Assembly (NCBI RefSeq): GCF_014154935.1
Contig: NZ_JACEHH010000038.1
Location: forward strand, 25,766 to 89,765
Origin: Stieleria mannarensis
GTDB lineage: Bacteria; Planctomycetota; Planctomycetia; Pirellulales; Pirellulaceae
Length of the DNA stretch: 64,000 bases
Direction: 5' to 3'
Both the position numbers and the translations under genes were made by a program. How positions within the stretch are numbered: the first letter of the stretch is position 1; each line of letters begins with the position of its first letter. The notes beneath the pieces were generated by a model. That model was given only the letters and a program-made list of their open reading frames with translations. It did not search any database and had not been told where the DNA came from. Positions 1-7,545 of this stretch are shown here, one piece after another.

Positions 1-199
1 TGGATTTGTCGTTGCCCTCGGCGGCGGACGCCTGGCCGGCACGACGCTTTCGCATCATGTCCAAACGCGCTTCGGCACGGGGCTTGTCGTCTCCGGAGAC
101 GCGTGCCAGCACGAACCACATGCCGAGGGTCACGAACATGAAGATCGCGCCAGCGGTGACGTAAATCGGATTGATCGAAAGGGCGAGCAGAAGGGTCAT
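1..199 (-). CDS. tadC: TadC-like type II secretion F protein, 5' part only
   Basis: Only the first 66 codons are in the window; the gene runs off the left edge. The ATG at 199 begins MTLLLALSINPIYVTAGAIF, followed by one hydrophobic segment (about residues 10-32) and then a basic, charged stretch (DDKPRAEARLDMMRKRRAG). It lies 58 bases downstream of the tadB-like gene on the same strand, which is where tadC stands in tad loci. TadC is an inner-membrane platform protein of the Flp pilus machine and works with TadB. The assignment rests mainly on position and on the membrane-plus-basic N-terminus; the conserved T2SSF domain itself is outside the window. Confidence 0.65.
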   Translation of the reverse strand, partial: MTLLLALSINPIYVTAGAIFMFVTLGMWFVLARVSGDDKPRAEARLDMMRKRRAGQASAAEGNDKS

Positions 200-257
200 C
201 GTTGGGATCCGGTTGGCCGGTGAAAGACGGGTCTGGCGTTCGGTGTTGCGGTGTGGG

Positions 258-1229
258 TTAGACTTTGATCGTGATGATCTTTTTGATCACCAAGGCTCCG
301 ATGATCTGGGTGATCAATCCGAAGCCGAGCATGTAGCGCCCGAGTTCATCGGTGAACAGCATCATCACGTATTCGTAATTCAGTTTCAGCATGACCAGGA
401 ACAACACCGGCGGCAGGGCCAACAGCACGGCACCACTCATCCGGCCTTCTCCGGTCAACGCTTGAATCTGGCCCAGGATCTGCAATCGTTCGCGGATCAG
501 GTGTCCGATCTTGTCCAAGATTTCGGCCAAGTCACCCCCGGTTTGTCGCTGCAGGACGACGGCGGTGGCGAAGAACCGAAGGTCCATGTTGGGGACGCGA
601 TCGGCCATGTCCTCGATCGCCTCGTCCAACGGGATGCCCAGGTTTTGTTCTTCGAACGCGCGTCCGAACTCGCGGGCCAAGGGGTCTTCCATCTCCTTGG
701 ACACCAGGCCGAATCCGGCGTTCAGCGAGTGGCCGGCACGCAGCGAACGGCCGAGCAATTCGAGTGCCTCGGGCATCTGGTTACCGAACTTGGACAGCCG
801 CCGTTTGCGTTTGACCATCAGCCAACCGAACGGAACCATGGCAAAGATCGGGCCGACAAAGATGGCCAGCAATTTAAAGGGGCTGGCAAGACACAGGGCG
901 ACGCCGGCGGCGAAGGCCCCCATGCAAATCATCGCGAACTGGGCCGGCGGCATCCGCACGTCGGCCTGATCGAGGTATTCCCCCAGACCCGGCAAGCTTT
1001 TCATGATGCTGCCGATGACTCCGGACGCGTCTTCGAACCCGCCCTCCATCAGCAACGAACCGGATTCTTCGGTTTGCTTGCCACCGCTGACGCGACGACG
1101 CGAAGCCATTTGCGCCAGCCGGTCTTCGGTGGCGGTATTGTCACCGCCGGGGACGAGCATGTTGGCAGCCAATGCCACCAGGGAGGCGACAAAGATGCCG
1201 ACGGCAATGATGATGACGGTACCGGTCAT
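258..1229 (-). CDS. tadB: TadB-like type II secretion F family protein
   Basis: This 323-residue inner-membrane protein has an N-terminal membrane segment (residues 3-23), a charged cytoplasmic stretch, a pair of segments near 103-140, the T2SSF core and two C-terminal segments (about 273-318). The core shows the usual features: MPEALELLGRSLRAGHS, FGRAFEEQNLGIPLDEA, and ATAVVLQRQTGGDLAEILD. TadB is one of two platform proteins that couple the CpaF ATPase to assembly of Flp pili used for surface attachment. It lies between cpaF and tadC on the same strand, and the length fits the family. The ATG at 1229 directly precedes the hydrophobic MTGTVIIIAVGIFVASLVAL, supporting this start. Confidence 0.9.
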   Translation of the reverse strand: MTGTVIIIAVGIFVASLVALAANMLVPGGDNTATEDRLAQMASRRRVSGGKQTEESGSLLMEGGFEDASGVIGSIMKSLPGLGEYLDQADVRMPPAQFAMICMGAFAAGVALCLASPFKLLAIFVGPIFAMVPFGWLMVKRKRRLSKFGNQMPEALELLGRSLRAGHSLNAGFGLVSKEMEDPLAREFGRAFEEQNLGIPLDEAIEDMADRVPNMDLRFFATAVVLQRQTGGDLAEILDKIGHLIRERLQILGQIQALTGEGRMSGAVLLALPPVLFLVMLKLNYEYVMMLFTDELGRYMLGFGLITQIIGALVIKKIITIKV

Positions 1230-1261
1230 GTCAGGTCAGGTCGTTGGGGGTTGCGGAGAGC

Positions 1262-1335
1262 GAAGGGATCGAAAAGTCGGAGTCGGGGCGTTAGCCCGGG
1301 GAAAGCTCGGGCGTTAGCCCGGGGAAAGCCCGGGC
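1262..1335. repeat. Short tandem GC-rich repeat between cpaF and tadB
   Basis: A unit of about 24 bases, close to GGGCGTTAGCCCGGGGAAAG, occurs twice in tandem with a partial third copy. It fills most of the 122-base gap between cpaF and tadB. Each unit contains the self-complementary core GCCCGGG and could form small hairpins that alter mRNA stability inside the tad operon. It has no coding potential that I would support. Confidence 0.6.
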
Positions 1336-1351
1336 GTTCGTCGGCCGGCGG

Positions 1352-2668
1352 TTAGGCCTGCATCATCGTTCGCTCGCGGAACGCGCTCGAAGGCAAGCGG
1401 ACGCCGGCGGCTTCCAGTTTGTCCATGAACGTGGGGCGGACGCCGGAGCATTCGAAGGCCCCGTAGGCTTTGCCGTCTTCCCCGATGCCCTTTTGGTTGA
1501 ACTTGTAAATGTCTTGCAGCACGATCGTTTCCTGTTCCATGCCGACGACTTCGGTGATCGCGGTGACGCGTCGCGGACCGCCTTGCAAACGGTTGGCTTG
1601 GATCAGCACGTCGACCGCACCGGCGATCTGTTGGCGGATCGCTTTGACGGGCAATTCGAATCCCGCCATCATGACCATCGTCTCCAGACGCGCGATGGCG
1701 TCCCGCGGGGTGTTGGCGTGTAGCGTCGTCAACGAACCGTCGTGACCGGTGTTCATGGCCTGCAACATGTCCAGCGTTTCACCGCCACGACATTCCCCGA
1801 TGATGATCCGCTCGGGACGCATCCGCAGGGCGTTCTTGACCAAGTCGGTTGCCGTCACCGCACCGTTGCCTTCGATGTTCGGCGGACGCGTTTCCAGCCG
1901 TACGACGTGGTCTTGCTGCAACTGCAATTCCGCCGCGTCTTCGATCGTCACGATCCGGTCGGAGTGACCGATGAAGGACGACAGGGTGTTCAGCAAGGTC
2001 GTTTTACCCGAACCGGTACCGCCGGCGATGATGCAGTTGAGTCGAGCTTTGATACAGCCCTCCAGCAACATCACCATTTCCGGCGTGAAGGCTTTGTAGT
2101 TGAGCAGGTCCTCGAGTTTCAGCGGGTTGCTGCCGAAACGTCGAATACTGACCGCGGCGCCGTCCAAGGCCAGCGGCGGGATGATCGCGTTGACCCGCGA
2201 GCCGTCTTCCAGACGCGCGTCGACCATCGGGCAGGTTTCATCGACGCGGCGTCCGACCTTGCTGACGATCCGGTCGATGATCTGCAGCAAGTGCTTGCCG
2301 TCGCGGAACTCCACGTCGGTCTTCTGCATCTGGCCGCCCTTTTCGACATAAATGCTCTTGGGCCCGTTGATCAGAATATCGCTGACCTTGGGGTCTTTGA
2401 GGATCAATTCCAACGGCCCCAAGCCGAAGGTTTCGTCCAACACCTCGTCGACGATGCGTTCGCGCTCTTGACGGTTTAGCAGCGCGTCGTCGGCGTCACA
2501 AAGGTGTTCGATGACGACACGGATCTCGCGACGTAACGCGTCGCCCTTCATGTCGCCGACGCGGGACAGGTCGAGCTTGTCGACCAATTTGCCATGGATT
2601 CGAGTCTTGATTTCTTCGAATTGATCTTGGCGACTGTCCGCTTTGCCGGGCATTGTTCGAGCTGCCAT
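1352..2668 (-). CDS. cpaF: CpaF/TadA-type secretion ATPase
   Basis: This 438-residue secretion ATPase powers Flp/Tad pilus assembly at the cytoplasmic face of the inner membrane. The N-terminal domain (about residues 15-130) includes [21 protein letters not shown] and the [17 protein letters not shown] segment typical of CpaF. The ATPase core has Walker [10 protein letters not shown], an Asp/Glu-rich Walker B-like region ([20 protein letters not shown]) and the His box [10 protein letters not shown]. The open frame extends far upstream, but the ATG at 2668 ([12 protein letters not shown]) has an AGGA ribosome site about 10 bases before it, and the upstream translation is arginine-rich and does not look like protein. 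It is followed by tadB and tadC. Confidence 0.93.
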   Translation of the reverse strand: MAARTMPGKADSRQDQFEEIKTRIHGKLVDKLDLSRVGDMKGDALRREIRVVIEHLCDADDALLNRQERERIVDEVLDETFGLGPLELILKDPKVSDILINGPKSIYVEKGGQMQKTDVEFRDGKHLLQIIDRIVSKVGRRVDETCPMVDARLEDGSRVNAIIPPLALDGAAVSIRRFGSNPLKLEDLLNYKAFTPEMVMLLEGCIKARLNCIIAGGTGSGKTTLLNTLSSFIGHSDRIVTIEDAAELQLQQDHVVRLETRPPNIEGNGAVTATDLVKNALRMRPERIIIGECRGGETLDMLQAMNTGHDGSLTTLHANTPRDAIARLETMVMMAGFELPVKAIRQQIAGAVDVLIQANRLQGGPRRVTAITEVVGMEQETIVLQDIYKFNQKGIGEDGKAYGAFECSGVRPTFMDKLEAAGVRLPSSAFRERTMMQA

Positions 2669-2988
2669 ATCTGTGTTCTCGTCCTTTAAAGTGCGCGACT
2701 GCGAGGTGCAGGGTGGGTGAAATTCGTGTTGCCTCGCCGTGTTGGCATCTTGGAAGGCCAACTGCTGCGTGCGAGTCGTTCGGTTTGTAAGGATCGTCCG
2801 GGCATCAGGTCCGGCGGAGACTGCGGAATGCTGGATTCGGGAGTCGACCCTGCGAAAACATAGGATGCAAAACCGCGACGCTCGCACACGGAATCGATTT
2901 TCTTGCCGGTTGCCGAAATGCTCGGTCGACGCGTTTTCGGCCGACCCGGACAGACCAAACGTGTCCGGGGCCGTCAAAGAATTCGCGC

Positions 2989-3237
2989 ATGAGCCCAGCC
3001 ACCCACCCGCCCCGACCGCAGCCCTCTGAAACACTGCCCGCGACGCCGTCGATCGAAGCCAGTGACGCGCTGATGATCTCACTCGCCTCGCAGCGAATCG
3101 TGATCGTCCGCCGCGATGAAAGGCCATCGGTTCGGTCCGCCGAACAACTCTGCCGCCCCGCCACCGCCCTGCGACCGGGCGAGCGGGTGTATTACAAGGG
3201 ACGCCCCGATACCGTGCGGGCGATGCGGGTGTATTGA
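2989..3237 (+). CDS. Small hypothetical protein
   Basis: This 82-residue frame is transcribed away from cpaF. The C-terminal half looks like real protein: SLASQRIVIVRRDERPS, then LRPGERVYYKGRPDTVRAMR and a final VY, resembling a small beta-rich (SH3-like) fold. The first 30 residues are proline-rich and low in complexity, so the true start may be the internal ATG (MISLASQRIV). I do not recognise a family, and no ribosome site is convincing. It could be a chance frame, but the ordered second half argues against that. Confidence 0.45.
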   Translation: MSPATHPPRPQPSETLPATPSIEASDALMISLASQRIVIVRRDERPSVRSAEQLCRPATALRPGERVYYKGRPDTVRAMRVY

Positions 3238-3391
3238 GCGCGAGCCCGGAAAAGGTCTGTCGCGGCGGGGAACGGGGTTCGATCGGGGCGGCGAAGGGCG
3301 TCGCGATGCGAGAGGCCCCATAGGACCGATGCGTCAAACCGATCGCGAAGCAGATGAGTTCCCCTCACCTTCACTGCCAACTGCCAACCCT

Positions 3392-4378
3392 TCAGACCGG
3401 AAGCTGGACGCGTTGGCCGGATTCGTGGCTTTGACGGGCCGCTTGGACGACGGCGGCGGCTTCGTAGGCATCGACCAGACCGCCCAGATCGCGGACCAGG
3501 CTGGTCACGCTGCGATGGAATTGACGCAGCATGCGTTCGCCCACCGGTGATTCGGTTTCCAACGACTCGACGTGGCGGCCGGCATCGTCAAACCAGACCA
3601 GACTGCTGGGCAGATCGATAAACGCAACGCCGTTTTCGCATTGGATCTTCATCGCCGCGGGCGAGCGAAAACTGGCCGCTTCTTTCCAACGCGTCGGCAG
3701 CGTGCCGTCGGTGGCGATCTCGGCGATCACACCTTGATGGGGATCGCAGTCGTACTGCAGCATCAGCGACTGAAACGTGTTTTCCTGGCAGACCGAGGTG
3801 ACACATTGCGGCGATTTCCCGACGACGTAGCGGCACCAGTCGACCAGTTCGACCAGTTCCGAATCGTCGGGGCGGCAGGCCGAGGGGCCGGCCTGTTCGG
3901 GCGTCTGATCGTTGATCGATTGGCGGTGCACACGGATCAACCGTGGCGCGCCCAGGCGTGTCGCGATCAGTTCTTTCAGCCGCAGCGTCGCCGGGGCGAA
4001 CCGACGCGGCAATTCGGCCATGAACGAAACCCCGCTTTGTTCGATCGCCTGGAGCACCGCGTTTTGATGGTGCGGATCGAAGTCCAGTCCGGCGGCCCAA
4101 TACACCGCCTTTCCGGCCTGACAGGCGGCCAGGGCCGGCAGCCAGCCGAGCCAGCATTGTTTGAGGATCAGGACGGCGTCGATGTCGCAACGATAAACCA
4201 AGCTGCGATAACCGTCGATCGGATCGGCCTGGAACTCCGCGGCGGTGGATTCGGCCAGTTTCGAGATCGTGCTGTAGACCGCGCGGACATCGAAGCGATC
4301 ATCCAGCATGCGGAGGGCGGGGCGATAACGGGTCTGCCACAGATCCCCGAGTCCGATCAGACCAATTCGAAGCTTCAT
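3392..4378 (-). CDS. Gfo/Idh/MocA-like protein lacking the EKP motif
   Basis: This 328-residue cytoplasmic protein has the Gfo/Idh/MocA layout: an N-terminal Rossmann strand (MKLRIGLIGLGDLWQTRYRP), a helix-strand segment DIDAVLILKQCW in the position usually read as D.V.I.tP, then the substrate domain with LGAPRLIRVHR. Family enzymes oxidise or reduce sugars and related compounds with NAD(P). Here the normally invariant Glu-Lys-Pro after 'GK.V' reads GKAVYWAAGL, so the catalytic lysine is absent. The 'H..D' of the active-site helix reads SELVELVDWCRYVVG, keeping only the aspartate. The third glycine of GxGxxG is also replaced. It may be a non-catalytic or altered-chemistry homologue. There is no signal peptide. 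Confidence 0.8.
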   Translation of the reverse strand: MKLRIGLIGLGDLWQTRYRPALRMLDDRFDVRAVYSTISKLAESTAAEFQADPIDGYRSLVYRCDIDAVLILKQCWLGWLPALAACQAGKAVYWAAGLDFDPHHQNAVLQAIEQSGVSFMAELPRRFAPATLRLKELIATRLGAPRLIRVHRQSINDQTPEQAGPSACRPDDSELVELVDWCRYVVGKSPQCVTSVCQENTFQSLMLQYDCDPHQGVIAEIATDGTLPTRWKEAASFRSPAAMKIQCENGVAFIDLPSSLVWFDDAGRHVESLETESPVGERMLRQFHRSVTSLVRDLGGLVDAYEAAAVVQAARQSHESGQRVQLPV

Positions 4379-4609
4379 CAGGTCGACATCTCAAACTCGG
4401 CGGAATGCGAGCGAAAACCACGGTCGCCGCAGGTCGGTCCGGGCAGCCCGGGCGGCGACGACAGGATTTCCAAACAGGTTTGCGGTGGCAGAAATTCGAA
4501 CAAGGGCGTGAATCGTTCCATTCTCGCGACATGTGAACCTTTGTCCAGTTTCCAGATTGGTTCGGCCGTCCGCCGATTGGCACGCCCCAACTTGTTGTCT
4601 CTGGGCAGC

Positions 4610-4972
4610 TTAGCGACCGCTGGGCCGTTTCGCTGGAGGGTGCTTCAATTTAGCACGTGATTCCACAATTTGATAATCACAGAAATCTAACCAGCACGGC
4701 TTGAAGCCGACCGGACCACCCATATACTCCGCCCATTCTTCCTGAGCCGTATTTCCGGGACCGTTTAACCAAGCGTCCCAGAATGGTTCCAGGAAGGAAG
4801 AAGGCGAGATTTCGTTAAAGAAAGACGATCTCACCTTAGGGACGATTGTTGGCCGTTTCGACGTCAAACCGCTTGATGCGGGCCGGACAACAACGGGATG
4901 ACTAGCCCTCGGCGGTTCCTCGTCTGAATGAATCGGCGTCTTTTCGTAACCGGTCCATCCATTTACCGACAT
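4610..4972 (-). CDS. Hypothetical protein with AT-richer codon use
   Basis: This 120-residue frame has ATG at 4972 and stop TAA at 4610. The C-terminal half reads like protein and is rich in aromatic residues: FLEPFWDAWLNGPGNTAQEE, WAEYMGGPVGFKPCWLDFCD. The N-terminal half is low in complexity. Codon third positions are clearly less GC-biased than in neighbouring genes, which suggests recent acquisition or weak expression. I recognise no family. No clear ribosome site precedes the ATG, so this could also be a decaying gene. Confidence 0.45.
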   Translation of the reverse strand: MSVNGWTGYEKTPIHSDEEPPRASHPVVVRPASSGLTSKRPTIVPKVRSSFFNEISPSSFLEPFWDAWLNGPGNTAQEEWAEYMGGPVGFKPCWLDFCDYQIVESRAKLKHPPAKRPSGR

Positions 4973-5021
4973 TGTGTCGCCATCGCCGAACGGTATTCAT
5001 GCTTGAAAATAGGAGCTAGGA

Positions 5022-5423
5022 ATGGTTTCGTTGCTGTTAGCTGTTGTACTTGGTAGTGTCACGTCGGCATCGTTGAAGACCGATTACGCCGAGGCCTACC
5101 GGGAATCGGTCGCACAGGACAAGCCGTTGATGGTGGTCGTGGGTGCCCCCTGGTGTCCGGCCTGCAACGTGTTGAAACAAACCACGCTGGAGCCGATGGC
5201 CCAGACCGGCGAGCTGGACGACGTGAGTGTCGCGGTTTTGGATCGCGATTCCAACCCCGAGCTGGTCAAGCAGCTGACCAAGGGCGAGCGGATGCTGCCC
5301 CAGATCATCATGTTCACCCGCACCAACGGGGGACAGTGGAAGCGTCATCAATTGAAAGGCTACCAGACCCAGCAACCGGTCCGGAATCTGATTCGTTCGG
5401 CGGTTTCGCTCGGCCGCGGCTGA
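5022..5423 (+). CDS. Thioredoxin-fold protein with WCPAC motif
   Basis: This 133-residue protein starts at an ATG 6 bases after a clear AGGAGC ribosome site. A short hydrophobic N-terminus (MVSLLLAVVLGSVTSAS) suggests export or membrane anchoring. The thioredoxin core follows: KPLMVVVGAPWCPACNVLKQ with a CxxC active site, VAVLDRDSNPELV, and the cis-proline region MLPQIIMFT. It is probably a periplasmic thiol-disulfide reductase or a thiol sensor. It stands alone, 123 bases before the murB-like gene on the same strand. Confidence 0.8.
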   Translation: MVSLLLAVVLGSVTSASLKTDYAEAYRESVAQDKPLMVVVGAPWCPACNVLKQTTLEPMAQTGELDDVSVAVLDRDSNPELVKQLTKGERMLPQIIMFTRTNGGQWKRHQLKGYQTQQPVRNLIRSAVSLGRG

Positions 5424-5546
5424 AGAACGGTCGACTCCGGCTACCTGGAACGTCACACAGACGGTTATGATTTCGCTCGGCCCATGAGCGTTGTCATGGG
5501 CGACCGCTTTTGAATTTGACGCGCGAATTTGACGTGCCAGCCAACC

Positions 5547-6425
5547 ATGACGATTCCAGAACACCTCCAGCATCTGATCCGCTCCGACGAGCCGCTTGCC
5601 CCCTTGGTATGGCTCGGGATCGGCGGTCCGGCTCATTTTTTTGCCGAACCGGTCGATTCTGAGCAGATTGTCCAGGTCGTGACCTGGGCGGCCGAGAATG
5701 ACCTGCCGACACGGGTGTTGGGGTCGGGCAGCAATCTGCTGGTCCGCGAATCAGGCTTTGACGGCCTGGTGATCACGCTATCGGCGGCGGCGACAAGTTC
5801 GTTGTCGATCGACGGGGATCGGCTAACCGCCGGTGCGGGCGGGAAACTGTCCCATGCGGTGGTCAAAGCGGTCGGCGGCGGGCTAGGAGGATTGGAGCAT
5901 TTGGTGGGCATCCCCGGCACCGTGGGCGCCGCCGTTCTGGGCAATGTTTCCAGCGGTGGCCGCGACATCGGCTCGGCGGTCGAGCGGGTCCGGGTGCTGC
6001 AATCCGACGGTTCGATCAAGCAGTTCGAACAAGAGGAGGTCGGGTTCACCTATCGCAAATCGGCGTTGGACGGTTTGACGATCGTGGAAGTCGATTTCAA
6101 GCTCGAGCCGGGCGATCCGATCGCGCTGACCAAACGGATGCAGAAGCTGTGGATCGCCCGGAATGCCTCGCGGCCGGCGGAAGTCGAACGGATCGCGATG
6201 CCGTTTATCGACCCCGACACCATGCCGGCCCGAGAATTGATCCAAAGCGTGGGCTTGGCGGGGATCCGCGAAGGCGACGTGGCACTCGATTCGGCGCGCC
6301 CGCACTACTTGGTGGCCCACCCCGGGGCGACCAGCGACCAATGCTTGAAATTGATCGACCGGGTTCGTGAACAAGTGTTGCTGCAAACCGGGATCGACTT
6401 GCAGCTGAATCTGCAGATTTGGTAA
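5547..6425 (+). CDS. murB: MurB-like FAD protein with altered catalytic residues
   Basis: MurB reduces UDP-GlcNAc-enolpyruvate to UDP-MurNAc in peptidoglycan synthesis. The FAD-binding half is well kept: LGSGSNLLVRESGFDGLVIT, the GGLEHLVGIPGTVGAAVLGN loop, and FTYRKS. The third domain is not. Where type II enzymes have G-S-x-F-x-N-P with the proton-donating serine, this protein reads AMPFIDP. The HANF region reads RPHYLV, and the C-terminal R-E-V with the catalytic glutamate reads LNLQIW before the stop. The length (292 residues) is normal. I chose ATG 5547 over the in-frame TTG at 5529. The ftsQ-like gene follows 77 bases later, as in dcw clusters. The fold assignment is secure; reductase activity is doubtful. 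Confidence 0.85.
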   Translation: MTIPEHLQHLIRSDEPLAPLVWLGIGGPAHFFAEPVDSEQIVQVVTWAAENDLPTRVLGSGSNLLVRESGFDGLVITLSAAATSSLSIDGDRLTAGAGGKLSHAVVKAVGGGLGGLEHLVGIPGTVGAAVLGNVSSGGRDIGSAVERVRVLQSDGSIKQFEQEEVGFTYRKSALDGLTIVEVDFKLEPGDPIALTKRMQKLWIARNASRPAEVERIAMPFIDPDTMPARELIQSVGLAGIREGDVALDSARPHYLVAHPGATSDQCLKLIDRVREQVLLQTGIDLQLNLQIW

Positions 6426-6502
6426 GTCTGACGCAACAGGGGATTCGGTCGAGAGGAATCGACTGACAAGCGGCGGGCATTATCCAGGGAAGGTGTGGCC
6501 GG

Positions 6503-7414
6503 ATGGCCAAGCAAAGCGAGCAAACCGATCATCGCCCGATCCGCCGAATCCTGCGCCGATTGATCGCGGCGCCGGCGGCGTGGTCGCTGGTCTGGCCGAT
6601 GCTCCTGCTGGTCGGTTCCTACGTCGCCTATTCACGCTGGTATGCCGACCATTTCGCCGCGCACTACCGCAGCCTGGATCGGCAATCGATCACGATTTCC
6701 CCGCCCCACGAGTTCGTGCGAACCGATCTGGTGGCCGAGGTTTATGATTCGACGCGGCTGATGGAGTTGTCGCCGGCCGATCGCAGCGTGACGGCGAAAT
6801 TGGCGTCGGCCTTCGCCAGCCATCCGTGGGTTCAACACGTCCATCGCGTGCGCAAGCTGCCGGCGGGCAAGTTCGAGCTGGATTTGGATTATCGCCGGCC
6901 GGTCGCCGCGTTTCATGTCACCGGGGGCGAGGCCTGGAAACAGATGATCGCCGAGCACCTCAAGAGCCTGGGTTACCCGGTTTCGGACGTCAACGGTTAC
7001 CTGCCGCTCGATGGCGAAGGGATGCTGTTGCCCACGGCCGGGCTGACCTATGACGACGCGATGGAATTGATTCACATCGAGGTTTGGGAGCTGTACCCGA
7101 CCGGTAACGAGGGGACCCCGTTCGGGGACCGTCGTGTCGAATCAGCGGCATTGTTGGCCAAGCTGCTCGCCGCGGTCCGCGATCAAATTCGGATCGCCAA
7201 AATCACCGTCAGCGGCGACCCGCGTTTGAATCTGGTGCCCAAGCTGGAAATCATCACCGGTGACAACACGCACCTGTTTTGGGGCAGCCCGCCGGGGATG
7301 GAACAACCGCGGGAGCGTGACGCGCGGGCCAAGCTGAAGGATTTGTTGAGTGGGAATTATGTCCCCGGTGGTGATCTAAGCATCGCCCGCGAAACCTCGC
7401 CGCGGTTGCGGTAG
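6503..7414 (+). CDS. ftsQ: FtsQ-like POTRA division protein
   Basis: This 303-residue single-pass membrane protein has a basic N-terminus (residues 1-28), one membrane segment (about 30-48, SLVWPMLLLVGSYVAYSRW) and a periplasmic part. Around residues 105-140 it carries the FtsQ signature: HPWVQHVHRVRKLPAGKFEL followed by DLDYRRPVAAFHV and then YLPLDGEGMLLP. FtsQ links early and late division proteins at the septum. Its place directly after murB matches the dcw order murC-murB-ddl-ftsQ seen in many bacteria. Planctomycetes divide without FtsZ, so a retained FtsQ-like protein beside a changed MurB is notable. Sequence similarity is weak, so the name rests on motif plus context. Confidence 0.7.
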   Translation: MAKQSEQTDHRPIRRILRRLIAAPAAWSLVWPMLLLVGSYVAYSRWYADHFAAHYRSLDRQSITISPPHEFVRTDLVAEVYDSTRLMELSPADRSVTAKLASAFASHPWVQHVHRVRKLPAGKFELDLDYRRPVAAFHVTGGEAWKQMIAEHLKSLGYPVSDVNGYLPLDGEGMLLPTAGLTYDDAMELIHIEVWELYPTGNEGTPFGDRRVESAALLAKLLAAVRDQIRIAKITVSGDPRLNLVPKLEIITGDNTHLFWGSPPGMEQPRERDARAKLKDLLSGNYVPGGDLSIARETSPRLR

Positions 7415-7439
7415 GCTCACGATCGCCGGCCGTCCCAAT

Positions 7440-7459
7440 CCGTCGTCCCGGTACGACGG
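7440..7459. terminator. Hairpin after ftsQ-like gene, possible terminator
   Basis: The sequence CCGTCGTcccggtACGACGG forms a 7-bp GC-rich stem with a 6-base loop, 25 bases after the ftsQ-like stop. Further ACGACGG copies follow up to about 7520. There is no T-run, so termination would have to be of an unusual kind; it may instead be an intergenic palindromic repeat between converging genes. Confidence 0.4.
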
Positions 7460-7545
7460 CGTGGTACGACGGCGCGGCACGACAGCCCTTCCGGGCGGTC
7501 GTCGTACACGACTCCCGACGACGACCTGGAAAGGACGTCGTGCGA

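Noticed and set aside
2669..3337. Upstream 223-codon extension of cpaF
   Set aside because: The translation is arginine-rich and unlike CpaF; the ATG at 2668 has a ribosome site and a family-like start.
3572..4660. 362-codon frame antisense to the Gfo/Idh-like gene
   Set aside because: A mirror of codon bias on the other strand; the real frame shows family motifs.
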